A DNA stretch of 64,000 bases, taken from assembly GCF_021352225.1 (NCBI RefSeq), contig NZ_JAAUVI010000004.1:186001-250000 (forward strand), written 5' to 3'. Under the pieces are notes generated by a model. That model ran no database searches, had not been told where the DNA came from, and saw only the letters and a list, made by a program, of their open reading frames with translations. Positions 52,932-61,941 of the stretch are shown one piece after another; positions within the stretch are counted from its first letter, which is position 1, and every line of letters starts with the position of its first letter. This DNA comes from Methylobacterium sp. C25 (GTDB taxonomy: Bacteria > Pseudomonadota > Alphaproteobacteria > Rhizobiales > Beijerinckiaceae). A program made the translations under genes and the position numbers.

Positions 52932-53143
52932 GGCACAGGACCGTCACCGGCGTCGCTAGCCTAGAAAGGATGGCAGCCGGGCTCGTAGCTTTCGCTTCTT
53001 GCGAAGCACCGTGCTGGCACCGATCCATGGCCGAGGATGTGTTCATCTCCCTGTCTTTGCTAGGCCGTCTTGAATTTTGCTCATTGTGCGGCGCCCAGCG
53101 AGTCGGGTTTGGCTGACAGAACAAGAGCGCTAGAAGGGGCGTG

Positions 53144-54289
53144 ATGACGATCGGACGCCTTCTCCTTCGCAGCGCACGCCCAGCCAGCCTTCCGTCACGG
53201 ATCGTATTCGGAACGATCCTGTTGGCTGTGTCCAGCTGCCCTACCCTGGCGGATGTCGTCGTCGGCGTCGCCGTGCCGCGCTCGGGTCCCTACGTCGCCA
53301 TCGGCGAACAGGTCTTGCGCGGCGTCCAGGCCGCCGCGAACGACGCCAATGCGAAAGGCGGCCTAGACGGCGAGCAGATCGTTCTCGACGTCCAGGACGA
53401 CGCCTGCGACTCCAATCAGGCGACAGCGGTCGCGAACCACTACGTCCAGGCGAATGTCCGCCTCGTCGTCGGCCATGTCTGCTCGAATGCGTCCCTGACA
53501 GCCTCCGACATCTACGCTGCCAACGGAATCGTGATGATCACCGCGGCCTCCGTCGCCGCGAAGCTCACCGACCGCAACCTGCCCACGATCTTCCGGGTCT
53601 GCGGACGCGACGACGATCAGGCCAAGCTCTCGGCGGCCGTGCTCGCCGAGCGGTTCCGCGACCGCAAGATCGCGATCCTCTACGACCCCTCGCCGCCCTC
53701 GCGCACGCTCGCCGCGGCCACCAAGGACAATCTGAACCGGATCGGCGTGAACGAGGCCCTGTTCGCGGCTTTCCAGCCGGGCGATACCGACAACGCCGCC
53801 CTCGCCGACCGGTTGAAGAGTGCAGGAGTCGACGTGGTCTATTACGGCGGCGGCGCCCCGGAGATGGGGCGCCTCGTGAAGATCTCGGCCGATCGCGGAT
53901 TCAAGCCGCAATGGTTCGGCACCTCGTCGATCGCCACGCCGGAATTCGGCAAGATCGCCGGCTCGGCGAGCAATGGCGTCCTGATGACCTTCTACCTCGA
54001 CCCGAGCCGCAAGCCGGAGGCGCAGCCCGTCGTCGCAGCGGTGAAGGCGCAGGGAGGTGAACCGGACGGCTCGCTGGTCTACGGCTACGCAGCCTTACAG
54101 GCGCTCGTCGAGGCCGGCAATTTTGGTCACAGCGCCGACGCGCGGGCCATTGCCAAGGCGTTGCACACCGAGCGCTTCGATCTGGTCCTCGGCCCCGTCG
54201 GCTTCGACGCCAAGGGCGACGTGACCGCTCAGGGCTACGTGCTCTACGTCTGGCGTGACGGCAACTTCAACTACGCCAAGACGAACTGA
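53144..54289 (+). CDS. Branched-chain amino acid-type ABC solute-binding protein
   Basis: A 381-aa periplasmic binding protein of the LivK/type I fold. After a signal peptide (cleaved near LADVVV), motifs include GPYVAIGEQVLRGVQAAANDA, VVGHVCSNASLTASDIYAA and PQWFGTSSIATPEF. Two Cys (DDACDSN and GHVCSN) may bond. It would deliver an amino acid or urea-like ligand. No permease or ATPase gene is adjacent, so it probably serves a system encoded elsewhere. GTG 53141 is possible, but ATG 53144 has AAGGGGC upstream. Confidence 0.87.
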   Translation: MTIGRLLLRSARPASLPSRIVFGTILLAVSSCPTLADVVVGVAVPRSGPYVAIGEQVLRGVQAAANDANAKGGLDGEQIVLDVQDDACDSNQATAVANHYVQANVRLVVGHVCSNASLTASDIYAANGIVMITAASVAAKLTDRNLPTIFRVCGRDDDQAKLSAAVLAERFRDRKIAILYDPSPPSRTLAAATKDNLNRIGVNEALFAAFQPGDTDNAALADRLKSAGVDVVYYGGGAPEMGRLVKISADRGFKPQWFGTSSIATPEFGKIAGSASNGVLMTFYLDPSRKPEAQPVVAAVKAQGGEPDGSLVYGYAALQALVEAGNFGHSADARAIAKALHTERFDLVLGPVGFDAKGDVTAQGYVLYVWRDGNFNYAKTN

Positions 54290-54295
54290 GCCGGC

Positions 54296-54868
54296 TCAGG
54301 GCCGGATGGCCGCCTCGACCTCGGCGGCCCTGTTGAGGTCGCGCATCACCGCATCGAGGCTCGGATTCCTGGCGAGCTGGCGTCCATGCAGGCGACGCAC
54401 GGCGTCGACGAGGGTGCCCTTTCGCCCGAGCGCATCATCGGCGAAGCCGATCATCCGGGCATTCGGCCAAGCGCCGTCCCGCAAAGCGTGCAACCGGACG
54501 ATCAGCTCTTCGGCCGGCGTCTCGGGCTCGGCCTGGGCGAAGAGCGTCGCCAAGGCGGCCGTCGAGCGCGACAGCCCGAGATGGCAATGAACCAGGATGT
54601 GGGCCTCGCCGGCCTCAGCCGCGATCGATCGTCCGAAAGCGAGGATCGTTTCTACATCGCCAGGTTCTGGCACGACGACGCCGGGTGCCGGCGCGACGGC
54701 ATCGTGGAAGCGCAGCACGCTACGGCGATGCGCGCCGTACCCGCCGAAATCCGGATCAGGCCAGCCGGGATCGAGGATCGACAGCACATGCGTGACGCCG
54801 CGAGCGCCGTGACCCGGCAGTTCCTCGAGGCCGCAGACGGTATGCAGGGTGACGCGGGCGTGTTCCAC
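54296..54868 (-). CDS. Dual-specificity-type protein tyrosine phosphatase
   Basis: A 190-aa cytoplasmic phosphatase. The P-loop HCHLGLSRST is the HCX5R signature (VHCHLGLSRSTAA near residue 95). The general-acid loop is in YGAHRRSVLRFHDAVAP. It is close to the PTP family seen in Rhizobiales (DUF-like 'tyrosine phosphatase family'). The GTG start at 54868 is tentative. It is convergent with the LivK gene by 6 bp. Confidence 0.8.
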   Translation of the reverse strand: MEHARVTLHTVCGLEELPGHGARGVTHVLSILDPGWPDPDFGGYGAHRRSVLRFHDAVAPAPGVVVPEPGDVETILAFGRSIAAEAGEAHILVHCHLGLSRSTAALATLFAQAEPETPAEELIVRLHALRDGAWPNARMIGFADDALGRKGTLVDAVRRLHGRQLARNPSLDAVMRDLNRAAEVEAAIRP

Positions 54869-54973
54869 GGCATGCTGCTATCACAAGAGTGATGGTCGAG
54901 CGAACGCGGCGGGACTTCGCACGCCCGAATGTGTATGCCGCGCCGAGCAGAGATCTGAGACGAGCGACGCGAG

Positions 54974-56071
54974 ATGCCGAACACCTTGCCGCGACGGGCG
55001 CTTCTCTCCGCGGGCCTGGCGACCGCCGCCGCGCCACTGGCAACGCCCGCTCTCGCCGAAGCAGCTCCCGAGCTGACCTGGCGGCTCGGATCCGGCTTCC
55101 CGAAGACGCTCGACATCCTGTTCGGCGCCTCCGAGAGCTTCGCCCGGATCGTCGGCGAGGCCACCGACGGCCGCTTCAAGATCCAGCCCGCCGCACCCGG
55201 CGAGATCGTGCCGAACGAGGGGCTGCTCGACGCCGTGGGGTCGGGCAAGGTCGAGATCGGGCATGCCTCGTCCAATCTCGGTTTCGCCAAGGATCCGGCC
55301 TTCGGGCTGGCCACCGCGACGCCGTTCGGGCTCAACGCCCGCGGGCAGAGCGCTTGGTGGCTCCAGGGGGGAGCGGGGGAGCTTTTCGCCGAGGTCTTCG
55401 CCAAGCACGGGCTGGTGGCGCTCCCGGGCGGCAATACCGGCGCGCAGATGGGCGGCTGGTTTCGCAAGGAAATCAAGACGACGGCCGACCTGCAGGGACT
55501 GAAGATCCGCATCACCGGGCTCGGCGCTCAGGTCATGGCAAAGCTCGGCGTGTCGCCGCAGGCGACCGCGGGCCAAGATCTCTACGGGGCCCTCGAGTCG
55601 AAGACGCTCGACGGCGCCGAGTGGATTGGCCCGCACGACGACGACAGGCTCGGCTTGCAGAAGGTTGCGCCCGTCTACCACTTCCCCGGCTTCTGGGAGG
55701 GTGGCGCGATGATGCTGTTCTGGTTCAACGCCGAAAAGTGGAAGGCACTGCCGAAGGCCTACAGGGCCGTGCTGCAGGCAGCAGCCGCGCAGGTCAGCGC
55801 CGAGGTCCAGGCCAAATACGATGCGCGAAATCCTCAGGCCCTGCGCCGGTTGGTGGCCGTTGGCGCTCAGCTTCGGCCCTTCCCGCAGGAGGTGATGGAG
55901 GCGGCGCTGAAGGCGGCCAACGACCTTTACGGCGAACTCTCGGCCAAGAGCGCCGACTTCAAACGGATCTATGAGGCGATGAAGACGTTCCGGAACGAGG
56001 AATATCTCTGGTTCCAGGTCGCCGAATACACCTACGACAATTTCATGATCCGCGCCCGCGCCCGCGGGTGA
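54974..56071 (+). CDS. TRAP transporter solute-binding protein (DctP type)
   Basis: A 365-aa periplasmic receptor. A twin-arginine signal (NTLPRRALLSAGLATAA) suggests Tat export in folded form. The DctP fold is shown by GRFKIQPAAPGEIVPNEGLL, LQGLKIRITGLGAQVMAKLG, YGALESKTLDGAEWIGP and ARG/AEYTYDNFM at the end. The fold and the TLDGAEW region suggest a keto-acid-binding subgroup. No DctQ/DctM membrane genes are near, so it is an orphan receptor. Confidence 0.88.
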   Translation: MPNTLPRRALLSAGLATAAAPLATPALAEAAPELTWRLGSGFPKTLDILFGASESFARIVGEATDGRFKIQPAAPGEIVPNEGLLDAVGSGKVEIGHASSNLGFAKDPAFGLATATPFGLNARGQSAWWLQGGAGELFAEVFAKHGLVALPGGNTGAQMGGWFRKEIKTTADLQGLKIRITGLGAQVMAKLGVSPQATAGQDLYGALESKTLDGAEWIGPHDDDRLGLQKVAPVYHFPGFWEGGAMMLFWFNAEKWKALPKAYRAVLQAAAAQVSAEVQAKYDARNPQALRRLVAVGAQLRPFPQEVMEAALKAANDLYGELSAKSADFKRIYEAMKTFRNEEYLWFQVAEYTYDNFMIRARARG

Positions 56072-56086
56072 GGCGGCCGTCAAGGC

Positions 56087-56174
56087 AAAAAAAAAGCCGC
56101 CCGTGAGAGCGGCCCGTAGTCTAGGGAGGAAACGCCCAAGGAGGGCAGCAGGACCGAACGCCATCGATCCCGCG
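56087..56174 (-). ncRNA. Candidate anti-Shine-Dalgarno small RNA (cuckoo-like)
   Basis: On the minus strand, about 88 nt can fold into three hairpins. The first (56146-56134) is GCCC-UCCUU-GGGC. The second (56133-56119) is GUUU-CCUCCCU-AGAC. The third is GCCGC-N8-GCGGC (56113-56096), followed by nine U's (56095-56087), an intrinsic terminator. Loops of pyrimidine CCUCC type match the anti-Shine-Dalgarno design of the cuckoo (alpha-r14) sRNAs known in alphaproteobacteria. A fitting promoter lies just upstream. No protein-coding gene reads through it leftward. Confidence 0.65.
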
Positions 56175-56180
56175 ACGCAC

Positions 56181-56209
56181 AATCTGATCCTTCGACGGCG
56201 AAATGCAAG
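56181..56209 (-). promoter_or_regulatory. Promoter of the minus-strand small RNA
   Basis: On the minus strand CTTGCA (56209-56204) is a fair -35 and CAGATT (56186-56181) a fair -10, spaced 17 bases. This places transcription start near 56174, which gives an RNA of about 88 nt ending at the U tract. Confidence 0.4.
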
Positions 56210-56251
56210 AGCGTCGTTTCAGGTGACGAGGCGCTCGACGTGCTGACCCGC

Positions 56252-56269
56252 ACATTGTTCGAACAATGT
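56252..56269. promoter_or_regulatory. 18-bp perfect palindrome
   Basis: ACATTGTTCGAACAATGT is its own reverse complement. It is in an AT-rich patch, 43 bp behind the sRNA promoter and 218 bp before the photolyase ATG. It is likely the site of a dimeric regulator. The inner part resembles palindromic operators rather than the alphaproteobacterial LexA box (GAAC-N7-GAAC). Confidence 0.55.
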
Positions 56270-56487
56270 TACCAAAATGTCTCAGGCTTGGATCGCGCCG
56301 CTGGTCAATGATCGAAGGCGAAGGCCAAATAGATCTGCCCTTAAACCTCTGTGAATTCAGATGTTCTGATCCTGATCGAGCTCCGGTATTGGCAAGCGGT
56401 GCGTCGGGAGGTTTGAACGGACGGCGGGGTCATGGTGCAAGGCTTTCGCCGAAGGCCATCAACTGGAATGGAGTTTTTTGATTCGGC

Positions 56488-57876
56488 ATGGCGATCCAGG
56501 CGACGCGTCTCAAGGCTCTGAACGACGTCGCACCGCGCGAGGGCGGCTCTTACGTCCTCTATCTGCTCCAGCAGGCAAACCGCGCGGACTATAATCCGGC
56601 CCTTGAATTCGCGATCGAGGAGGCGAACCGCCTCCGCTGTCCCGTGGTCGTCTGTTTCGGGCTGCTCGATGGCAAGAGCGGCTTTCCCGAGGCCAACGCC
56701 CGGCACTACGCCTTCCTGCTGCAGGGGCTCGCAGATTGCCGGGGGCGGCTGGCCGCGCGCGGCATCGGTTTCGTCATGCGGAAGGCCTCACCCGCCCGGG
56801 TCGCCATCGATCTCGCGAGAGATGCGAAGCTGCTGATCCTCGACCGCGGATATCTGACGATCCAGAAGAGCTGGTACCGCGAGATCGTCGACGGGGTCGA
56901 CACGCGGATCGTCCAGGTCGAGGGCGACGTGGTGGTTCCCGTCGAGACGGCCTCGAAGAAGCACGAATACGCCGCACGCACCTTGCGGCCGAAGCTCCAC
57001 AAGCTGTGGGACGAATATCTGGAGCCACTGAAGGCCCGCAAGGTCACGCACAAGGCCGACCGGCTGAGCCTGGAGAGCGAGATCGACATCTCCGATCCCG
57101 ATAAAGTGCTCGCCGGCATGAGCCTCGACACCTCGGTCGCTCCGGTGAAGCGGTTCGTCGGTGGCCACACGGAGGCAAAGCGGCGCCTGAAGGCCTATCT
57201 CGCCGGCTCCTTCGCCGGTTACGGGGCCGAGCGCAACAAGCCGGAGGCGGATGCCGCCTCCCACATGAGCCCCTACCTGCATTTCGGACAGATCTCGCCG
57301 GTTGAGATCGCGCTGGCCGTGCGCGACGCCAAAACCGGCAGCCGCGAGGACCGACAGAGCTACCTCGAAGAGCTGATCGTGCGGCGCGAGCTCGCCATGA
57401 ACCACGTGTTCTACACGGAGGGCTACGACCGCTACGAGACCGCTCTCCCCGATTGGGCGAAGAAGACGCTCGCCGACCACGCCGAGGATCCGCGCCCACA
57501 TCGCTACAGCGAGGCCAAGCTCGCCGGGGGTGAGACCCACGACGAATACTGGAACGCGGCGATGCGCGAGATGCGTGAGACCGGCTACATGCACAACCAA
57601 CTGCGCATGTACTGGGGCAAGAAGATCCTTGAATGGTCCCCCTCCCCCGAGGAGGCCTTCAGACGCACCCTGCGGCTCAACAACCGGTATTTCCTCGACG
57701 GACGCGACGCGAACTCCTTCACCAACGTCGCCTGGATCTTCGGGCTTCATGATCGCCCCTGGCAGCGACGCAAGATCTTCGGCACGGTGCGCTACCAGAG
57801 CGAGAACTCGCTGAGGAAGTTCGACGCGAAAGCCTATCTGAAGAGCGTGGAGCAGCTCTGCGCCGCGGAGGGCTGA
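56488..57876 (+). CDS. phr: Class II CPD photolyase
   Basis: A 462-aa light-driven DNA repair flavoenzyme. It belongs to the class II group: SYVLYLLQQANRADYNPALE near residue 22 (the antenna-domain start), ASHMSPYLHFGQISP near 265, LEELIVRRELAMNHVFYTE near 295 and DGRDANSFTNVAWIFGLHDR near 400 (FAD and DNA-lesion pocket). RYFLDGRDA and FGTVRYQSENSL close the motif. Length is typical. The gap upstream holds the palindrome. Confidence 0.94.
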   Translation: MAIQATRLKALNDVAPREGGSYVLYLLQQANRADYNPALEFAIEEANRLRCPVVVCFGLLDGKSGFPEANARHYAFLLQGLADCRGRLAARGIGFVMRKASPARVAIDLARDAKLLILDRGYLTIQKSWYREIVDGVDTRIVQVEGDVVVPVETASKKHEYAARTLRPKLHKLWDEYLEPLKARKVTHKADRLSLESEIDISDPDKVLAGMSLDTSVAPVKRFVGGHTEAKRRLKAYLAGSFAGYGAERNKPEADAASHMSPYLHFGQISPVEIALAVRDAKTGSREDRQSYLEELIVRRELAMNHVFYTEGYDRYETALPDWAKKTLADHAEDPRPHRYSEAKLAGGETHDEYWNAAMREMRETGYMHNQLRMYWGKKILEWSPSPEEAFRRTLRLNNRYFLDGRDANSFTNVAWIFGLHDRPWQRRKIFGTVRYQSENSLRKFDAKAYLKSVEQLCAAEG

Positions 57877-57957
57877 GCCGGCCCGAAACTGGCTTAAGAG
57901 AGACCGTGGCGGGACGCCCCGTTCCGCCTCCGCGACGCCCTCCTCCGAACAGGCACC

Positions 57958-59325
57958 ATGAAGCTTCGTCCCCGCCAGATCCGACGCACGATGCTGCGTC
58001 TGCGCGGCGCATCCCTCGACACCTGGCAGGTCTGGCGGCGAAGGCTGTTCTTCCTCACCGGAGGCCTCTGCGTCGGCCTCGCCGCCGTGGCCATGGCAAA
58101 GCTCGCGGATGGCGCGCAGGCTTTGTTCAAACAGGGGCTGGCCGTCTCGCCCTGGCTGACGCTCGCCGTCACGCCCGCGGCCTTCGCCCTCGCGGCCCAC
58201 CTCGCCCGCACGGTATTTCCGAACTCGCAAGGGTCCGGAATTCCTCAGGTCATCGCGGCGCGCGCCATCGACGATGCAGGCGCGCGCCATGCTCTGGTTT
58301 CCCTGAAGGTCGCCTTCGGCAAGATCGTGGTGATGACGCTGGGGCTGCTCGGCGGCGCCTCGGTGGGCCGTGAGGGGCCGACAGTGCAGGTCGGCGCGGC
58401 GATCATGGGAGCCTTCGGCAGGCTCTCGCCCGAGCGGATGCGCGGATTGCTGCTCGCGGGCGGATCGGCGGGTGTGGCGGCAGCCTTCAACACGCCGCTC
58501 GCCGGCATCGTCTTCGGCATCGAGGAGCTTGGCCGGGCCTACGACACGCGGGCCGGAGGTCTGATCGTGGCCGCCATCATCGCGGCCGGCCTGACCTCCC
58601 TCGCGATCCTCGGCGACTACACCTATTTCGGCACCACGAAGGCCGTGCTTCCGTTCTCGGCGAACTGGCTCGCCGTGCTCGTCATCGGCGCGGCCGGCGG
58701 TCTCCTGGGCGGCCTGTTCAGCCGCATCGTAATCCTGTTCGGACGCGGATTGCCGGGCCGTGCCGGCCGCTGGATCGCCGCGCATCCAGTCCTGTTCGCG
58801 ATGTCCTGCGGCCTCGCCGTCGCGGTGGCAGGCCTGGTCTCGGGCGGGACGATCTACGGCACCGGCTACGAGGAGGCCCGGGCGATCCTGCACGGCGAGG
58901 ACCATGTCGACTGGAGCTTCGCCCCGTTGAAGTTCCTCGCCACCGTCTTCTCCTCGATCAGCGCGATTCCCGGGGGCCTGTTCGCGCCGTCGCTCGCCGT
59001 TGGCGCCGGGATCGGCGCCGAGGCGCGCCTCCTCTTCAGCGATGCGCCGATCGGCGCGCTCGTGCTGATCGGCATGGTCGCCTACCTCACCGGCGTGCTG
59101 CAGGCGCCGATCACGTCCTTCGTCATCGTCACCGAGATGACCCAGGACCACGCCATGATGATCCCGCTGATGATCGCAGCGGTGATCGCGGACGCGGTCT
59201 CCAAGATCGTCTGCAAGCAAGGCATCTACCATGCGCTCGCCGCCGTGCTCGTCGCCAAGGCTGAGCCGGCCGACGAGGATTTTCCTGCACCCGGCACGGA
59301 ACGCGGCACGGCCAAGCCGGGTTGA
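57958..59325 (+). CDS. clcA: ClC-family chloride channel/transporter
   Basis: A 455-aa inner-membrane protein with about 10-12 helices. The three ClC selectivity motifs are present: GSGIPQV, GREGPTVQVGAA (with the gating Glu) and SAGVAAAFNTPLAGIVFGIEEL, then IPGGLFAPSLAVGAGIGAEA. No CBS domains. It probably exchanges chloride and protons. The following DUF1328 gene is 36 bp away. Confidence 0.92.
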   Translation: MKLRPRQIRRTMLRLRGASLDTWQVWRRRLFFLTGGLCVGLAAVAMAKLADGAQALFKQGLAVSPWLTLAVTPAAFALAAHLARTVFPNSQGSGIPQVIAARAIDDAGARHALVSLKVAFGKIVVMTLGLLGGASVGREGPTVQVGAAIMGAFGRLSPERMRGLLLAGGSAGVAAAFNTPLAGIVFGIEELGRAYDTRAGGLIVAAIIAAGLTSLAILGDYTYFGTTKAVLPFSANWLAVLVIGAAGGLLGGLFSRIVILFGRGLPGRAGRWIAAHPVLFAMSCGLAVAVAGLVSGGTIYGTGYEEARAILHGEDHVDWSFAPLKFLATVFSSISAIPGGLFAPSLAVGAGIGAEARLLFSDAPIGALVLIGMVAYLTGVLQAPITSFVIVTEMTQDHAMMIPLMIAAVIADAVSKIVCKQGIYHALAAVLVAKAEPADEDFPAPGTERGTAKPG

Positions 59326-59361
59326 TGGCCAGCTTTTTTCTCGTCGTCCTGGAGTATCCCG

Positions 59362-59541
59362 ATGAAGCTGCTGCGGTGGGCCCTGATCGCCTTCGTGATC
59401 TCGATCATCGCCGGAGGCCTCGGCTTCACCGGCATCGCCTCGGGCGCGCGCTCGATCTCCAAGCTGCTCTTCGGCCTGTTCCTCGTCATCGCCATCGTGA
59501 TCGTGGTGATCGCCGTGGCCATCGGGCACGCAGTGTTCTGA
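59362..59541 (+). CDS. DUF1328 small membrane protein
   Basis: A 59-aa membrane protein of the YtjA/DUF1328 family. The start [20 protein letters not shown] and the [20 protein letters not shown] segment are typical. Two hydrophobic helices. GGAG lies seven bases before the ATG. It is 36 bp behind clcA and 14 bp before the SDR gene, so all three may be co-transcribed. Confidence 0.87.
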   Translation: MKLLRWALIAFVISIIAGGLGFTGIASGARSISKLLFGLFLVIAIVIVVIAVAIGHAVF

Positions 59542-59555
59542 GCGCGCCGGCTTTG

Positions 59556-60431
59556 ATGCGGGGCAAGACCTGTCTCGTCACCGGTGCCTCCTCGGGCATC
59601 GGTTTCGAGACGGCGCTCGGCCTGTCCCGTGCCGGCGCCCGCGTCGGCATCGTCGGCCGCAGCCGCGAGCGAACGGAGGCCGCCGCAGCCCGCATCCGCG
59701 CGGAGACGGGTGATCCCGTCGACGTCTTCGTCGCCGATCTCTCATCGCAGGCCGAGACCCAGCGGCTCGCCGGCGAGGTGCTCGCGCTCTATCCGCGCCT
59801 CGACCTGCTCGTGAACAATGCCGGGGCGATCTTCGACCGGCGCATGGTCACGGTCGACGGGCTGGAGCGCACCTGGGCGCTCGATCACCTCGCCTACATG
59901 CAGCTGACCCTGGCGCTACTCGACCGGCTGAAAGCCAGCGCACCGGCTCGCATCGTCAACCTGTCTTCGGCCGCCCATACGCGCGGCCGGATCGCCCTCG
60001 ATGACCTGAACGGCGAACTTGGCTTCGCCGGCATGAAGGCCTACTCGCAGGCCAAGCTCGGCAACCTGCTCTTCACCTACGCCCTCGCCCGCCGCCTCGA
60101 GGGCAGTGCCGTCACCGTGAACGCGGTGCATCCCGGTGTGGTGGCGAGCGAGTTTGCCAAGAACCTCGTCGGCCCGCTCGGCTTCGTCTGGGGGCTGATG
60201 CGGCCCTTCCTCATCTCGACGGAGGACGGAGCCAAAACCTCGCTCCACGTCGCCACCGCAGCCGAACTCGACGGCGTGACCGGGCGCTATTTTGCCAAGA
60301 GCCGAGAGACGGCCTCTTCGGCGCTCAGCCGCGATCGCGCCCTGCAGGAGACGGTCTGGGAGGCAAGCCTGAGGCAGCTCGGCGGGTTGGAAGGCGCGAC
60401 CGCGCCTACTCCATCACCGCCGCCTTCATGA
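59556..60431 (+). CDS. Short-chain dehydrogenase/reductase
   Basis: A 291-aa SDR of the retinol-dehydrogenase-like group. The NAD(P) fingerprint TGASSGIGFETALGL is at residue 9, NNAG at about 88, the catalytic YSQAK with Tyr and Lys near 158 and the HPGVVASEF motif near 195. Substrate unknown. The last 26 bp overlap the XRE-cupin gene convergently. Confidence 0.9.
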   Translation: MRGKTCLVTGASSGIGFETALGLSRAGARVGIVGRSRERTEAAAARIRAETGDPVDVFVADLSSQAETQRLAGEVLALYPRLDLLVNNAGAIFDRRMVTVDGLERTWALDHLAYMQLTLALLDRLKASAPARIVNLSSAAHTRGRIALDDLNGELGFAGMKAYSQAKLGNLLFTYALARRLEGSAVTVNAVHPGVVASEFAKNLVGPLGFVWGLMRPFLISTEDGAKTSLHVATAAELDGVTGRYFAKSRETASSALSRDRALQETVWEASLRQLGGLEGATAPTPSPPPS

Positions 60432-61029
60432 TCACCACCATGGTGGCACGGGCCGGCTCGCTGCCGATGCAGCGCACGACGTGCGGGCGGTCGCAGCGAT
60501 AGCGCAGGGTCTCGCCGGCCTTGGCGCGCTGGATCTCACCCGACACGTCGACCTCGAAGGCGCCCTCAATCACCGACAGCGACTCCACCGAGCCGCGCTG
60601 ATGCGGGTCGGAATCGAGCACGCCACCGGGATCGGCCGAGACGTCGTACCATTGAAGCCACTCGACGGTCTTGATCCAGCCGATGATGGCGAGGCGCACC
60701 TTGCCGTCGTCGGAGACCAGGATCGGCGTGTCCGCCCGCGAGGTCTTCTCGATGAAGGGTTCTTCGTCGGACGTGGCGAGCACGCGCTCGATCGAGACGT
60801 CGAGCGCCTGGGACAGGCGCCAGATCGTGGCGAGCGTCGGGTTGGTCTCGTTGCGTTCGATCTGGCTGATGATCGACTTCGCGACGCCGGACTGCTCGGC
60901 GAGCTCCGAGAGCGAAAGGTTGTAGGCCTTCCGCAGCCGCTGGATGGTCTTGCCGAGTTGGCCCGACAGCACCTGCGCGCCGAGATCCCGCGCCCGCGCC
61001 CGTTCCACCCCCGTCGCCGTATCCTGCAT
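60406..61029 (-). CDS. XRE-family regulator with cupin domain
   Basis: A 207-aa regulator of the HipB/PuuR-type fusion group. The XRE HTH (residues 20-75) has LRKAYNLSLSELAEQSGVAK and SIISQIERNETNPTLATIWR. The C-terminal cupin (130-200) has ESLSVIEGAFEVDVSGEIQR, AGETLRYRCDRPHVVR. It may sense a small molecule. ATG 61029 is preferred; 61053 is also in frame. Located before thiD, but control of it is not indicated. Confidence 0.88.
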   Translation of the reverse strand: MQDTATGVERARARDLGAQVLSGQLGKTIQRLRKAYNLSLSELAEQSGVAKSIISQIERNETNPTLATIWRLSQALDVSIERVLATSDEEPFIEKTSRADTPILVSDDGKVRLAIIGWIKTVEWLQWYDVSADPGGVLDSDPHQRGSVESLSVIEGAFEVDVSGEIQRAKAGETLRYRCDRPHVVRCIGSEPARATMVVIMKAAVME

Positions 61030-61125
61030 CGTCCCTGTCCGCCGCCCCGCCATCCGGTAATCCGAACGAGCGTTTTCTCCATCAAACGCAAAGCGCCGGC
61101 GGACGCAACCCGCAAGGGCGCCCGA

Positions 61126-61941
61126 TCACTGCCAGAGCGCATGGAAGTGATGGACCGGACCGTGCCCCCGGCCGACCGAGACACCGTCGGCAGCCCGGAT
61201 CGCGGCCGTGATGAAGCTCTTCGCGCGCGCGGACGCCTCGGCGAGCTCGAGCCTGCGGGCGAGACCCGCGGCGACGGCCGCCGACAGGGTGCAGCCGGTG
61301 CCGTGACTGTTCGTAGAGACGATGCGTGGGGCAGCGAGGCGACGCAGGGTGCCGTCGGCGCCGATGAGATGGTCGACGCTCTCGTCACCTTCGGCATGGC
61401 CGCCCTTGATCAGCACGGCCCGCGCTCCGAGCGCCAGGATCTTGCGCGCCTGGGCGACGGCCTCGTTCTCCGTCCCGGCAACCTCCGTCGTGCCGAGCAA
61501 CGTCGCCGCCTCGGGCAGGTTGGGCGTGATCACGGTTGCGAGCGGCATCAGCTCGTCGCGCAAGGCGGCCACCGCCTCTTCCGAGATCAGCCGATCGCCG
61601 CTGGTGGCGACCATCACGGGATCGAGCACGACGGGGAGCCCGGCAGCATGGCGTCGCAGGCCCTCGGCCACCGCGCGGATCGTGGCGGGCTGCGAGAGCA
61701 TGCCGATCTTCACCGCGCCGACCGTGAGATCGGACATCACGGACTCGATCTGGGCGGCGACGAAGTCCGCCGGTACGTCGTGGATCGCCTGCACGCCGGT
61801 GGTGTTCTGCGCGGTGATCGCCGTGATCACGCTGGCGCCGTAGACCCGCAGCGCCGCGAACGTCTTGAGGTCGGCCTGAATGCCCGCGCCGCCGCTCGAA
61901 TCCGAACCGGCGATGGTGAGCGCGATCGGGGTGCTGGCCAT
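61126..61941 (-). CDS. thiD: Hydroxymethylpyrimidine/phosphomethylpyrimidine kinase
   Basis: It phosphorylates HMP and HMP-P in thiamine synthesis. The 271-aa ribokinase-fold protein has ALTIAGSDSSGGAGIQADLK at the start, VLDPVMVATSGDRLI in the middle and NSHGTGCTLSAAVAAGL near the end, with the GTGC anion hole. The ATG overlaps the thiE stop (TGATG). GAGGAG is upstream. Confidence 0.95.
   Translation of the reverse strand: MASTPIALTIAGSDSSGGAGIQADLKTFAALRVYGASVITAITAQNTTGVQAIHDVPADFVAAQIESVMSDLTVGAVKIGMLSQPATIRAVAEGLRRHAAGLPVVLDPVMVATSGDRLISEEAVAALRDELMPLATVITPNLPEAATLLGTTEVAGTENEAVAQARKILALGARAVLIKGGHAEGDESVDHLIGADGTLRRLAAPRIVSTNSHGTGCTLSAAVAAGLARRLELAEASARAKSFITAAIRAADGVSVGRGHGPVHHFHALWQ

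Noticed and set aside
56252..56269. Palindrome read as an alphaproteobacterial LexA (SOS) box upstream of the photolyase
   Set aside because: That box is a direct repeat GAAC-N7-GAAC; this sequence is an inverted repeat with adjoining GTTC and GAAC, so it does not fit.
56788..59529. Very long minus-strand open frame over the photolyase and ClC genes
   Set aside because: It is antisense to two well-supported genes, is His/Asp/Gly/Arg-rich without a fold, and arises from codon bias in GC-rich sequence.
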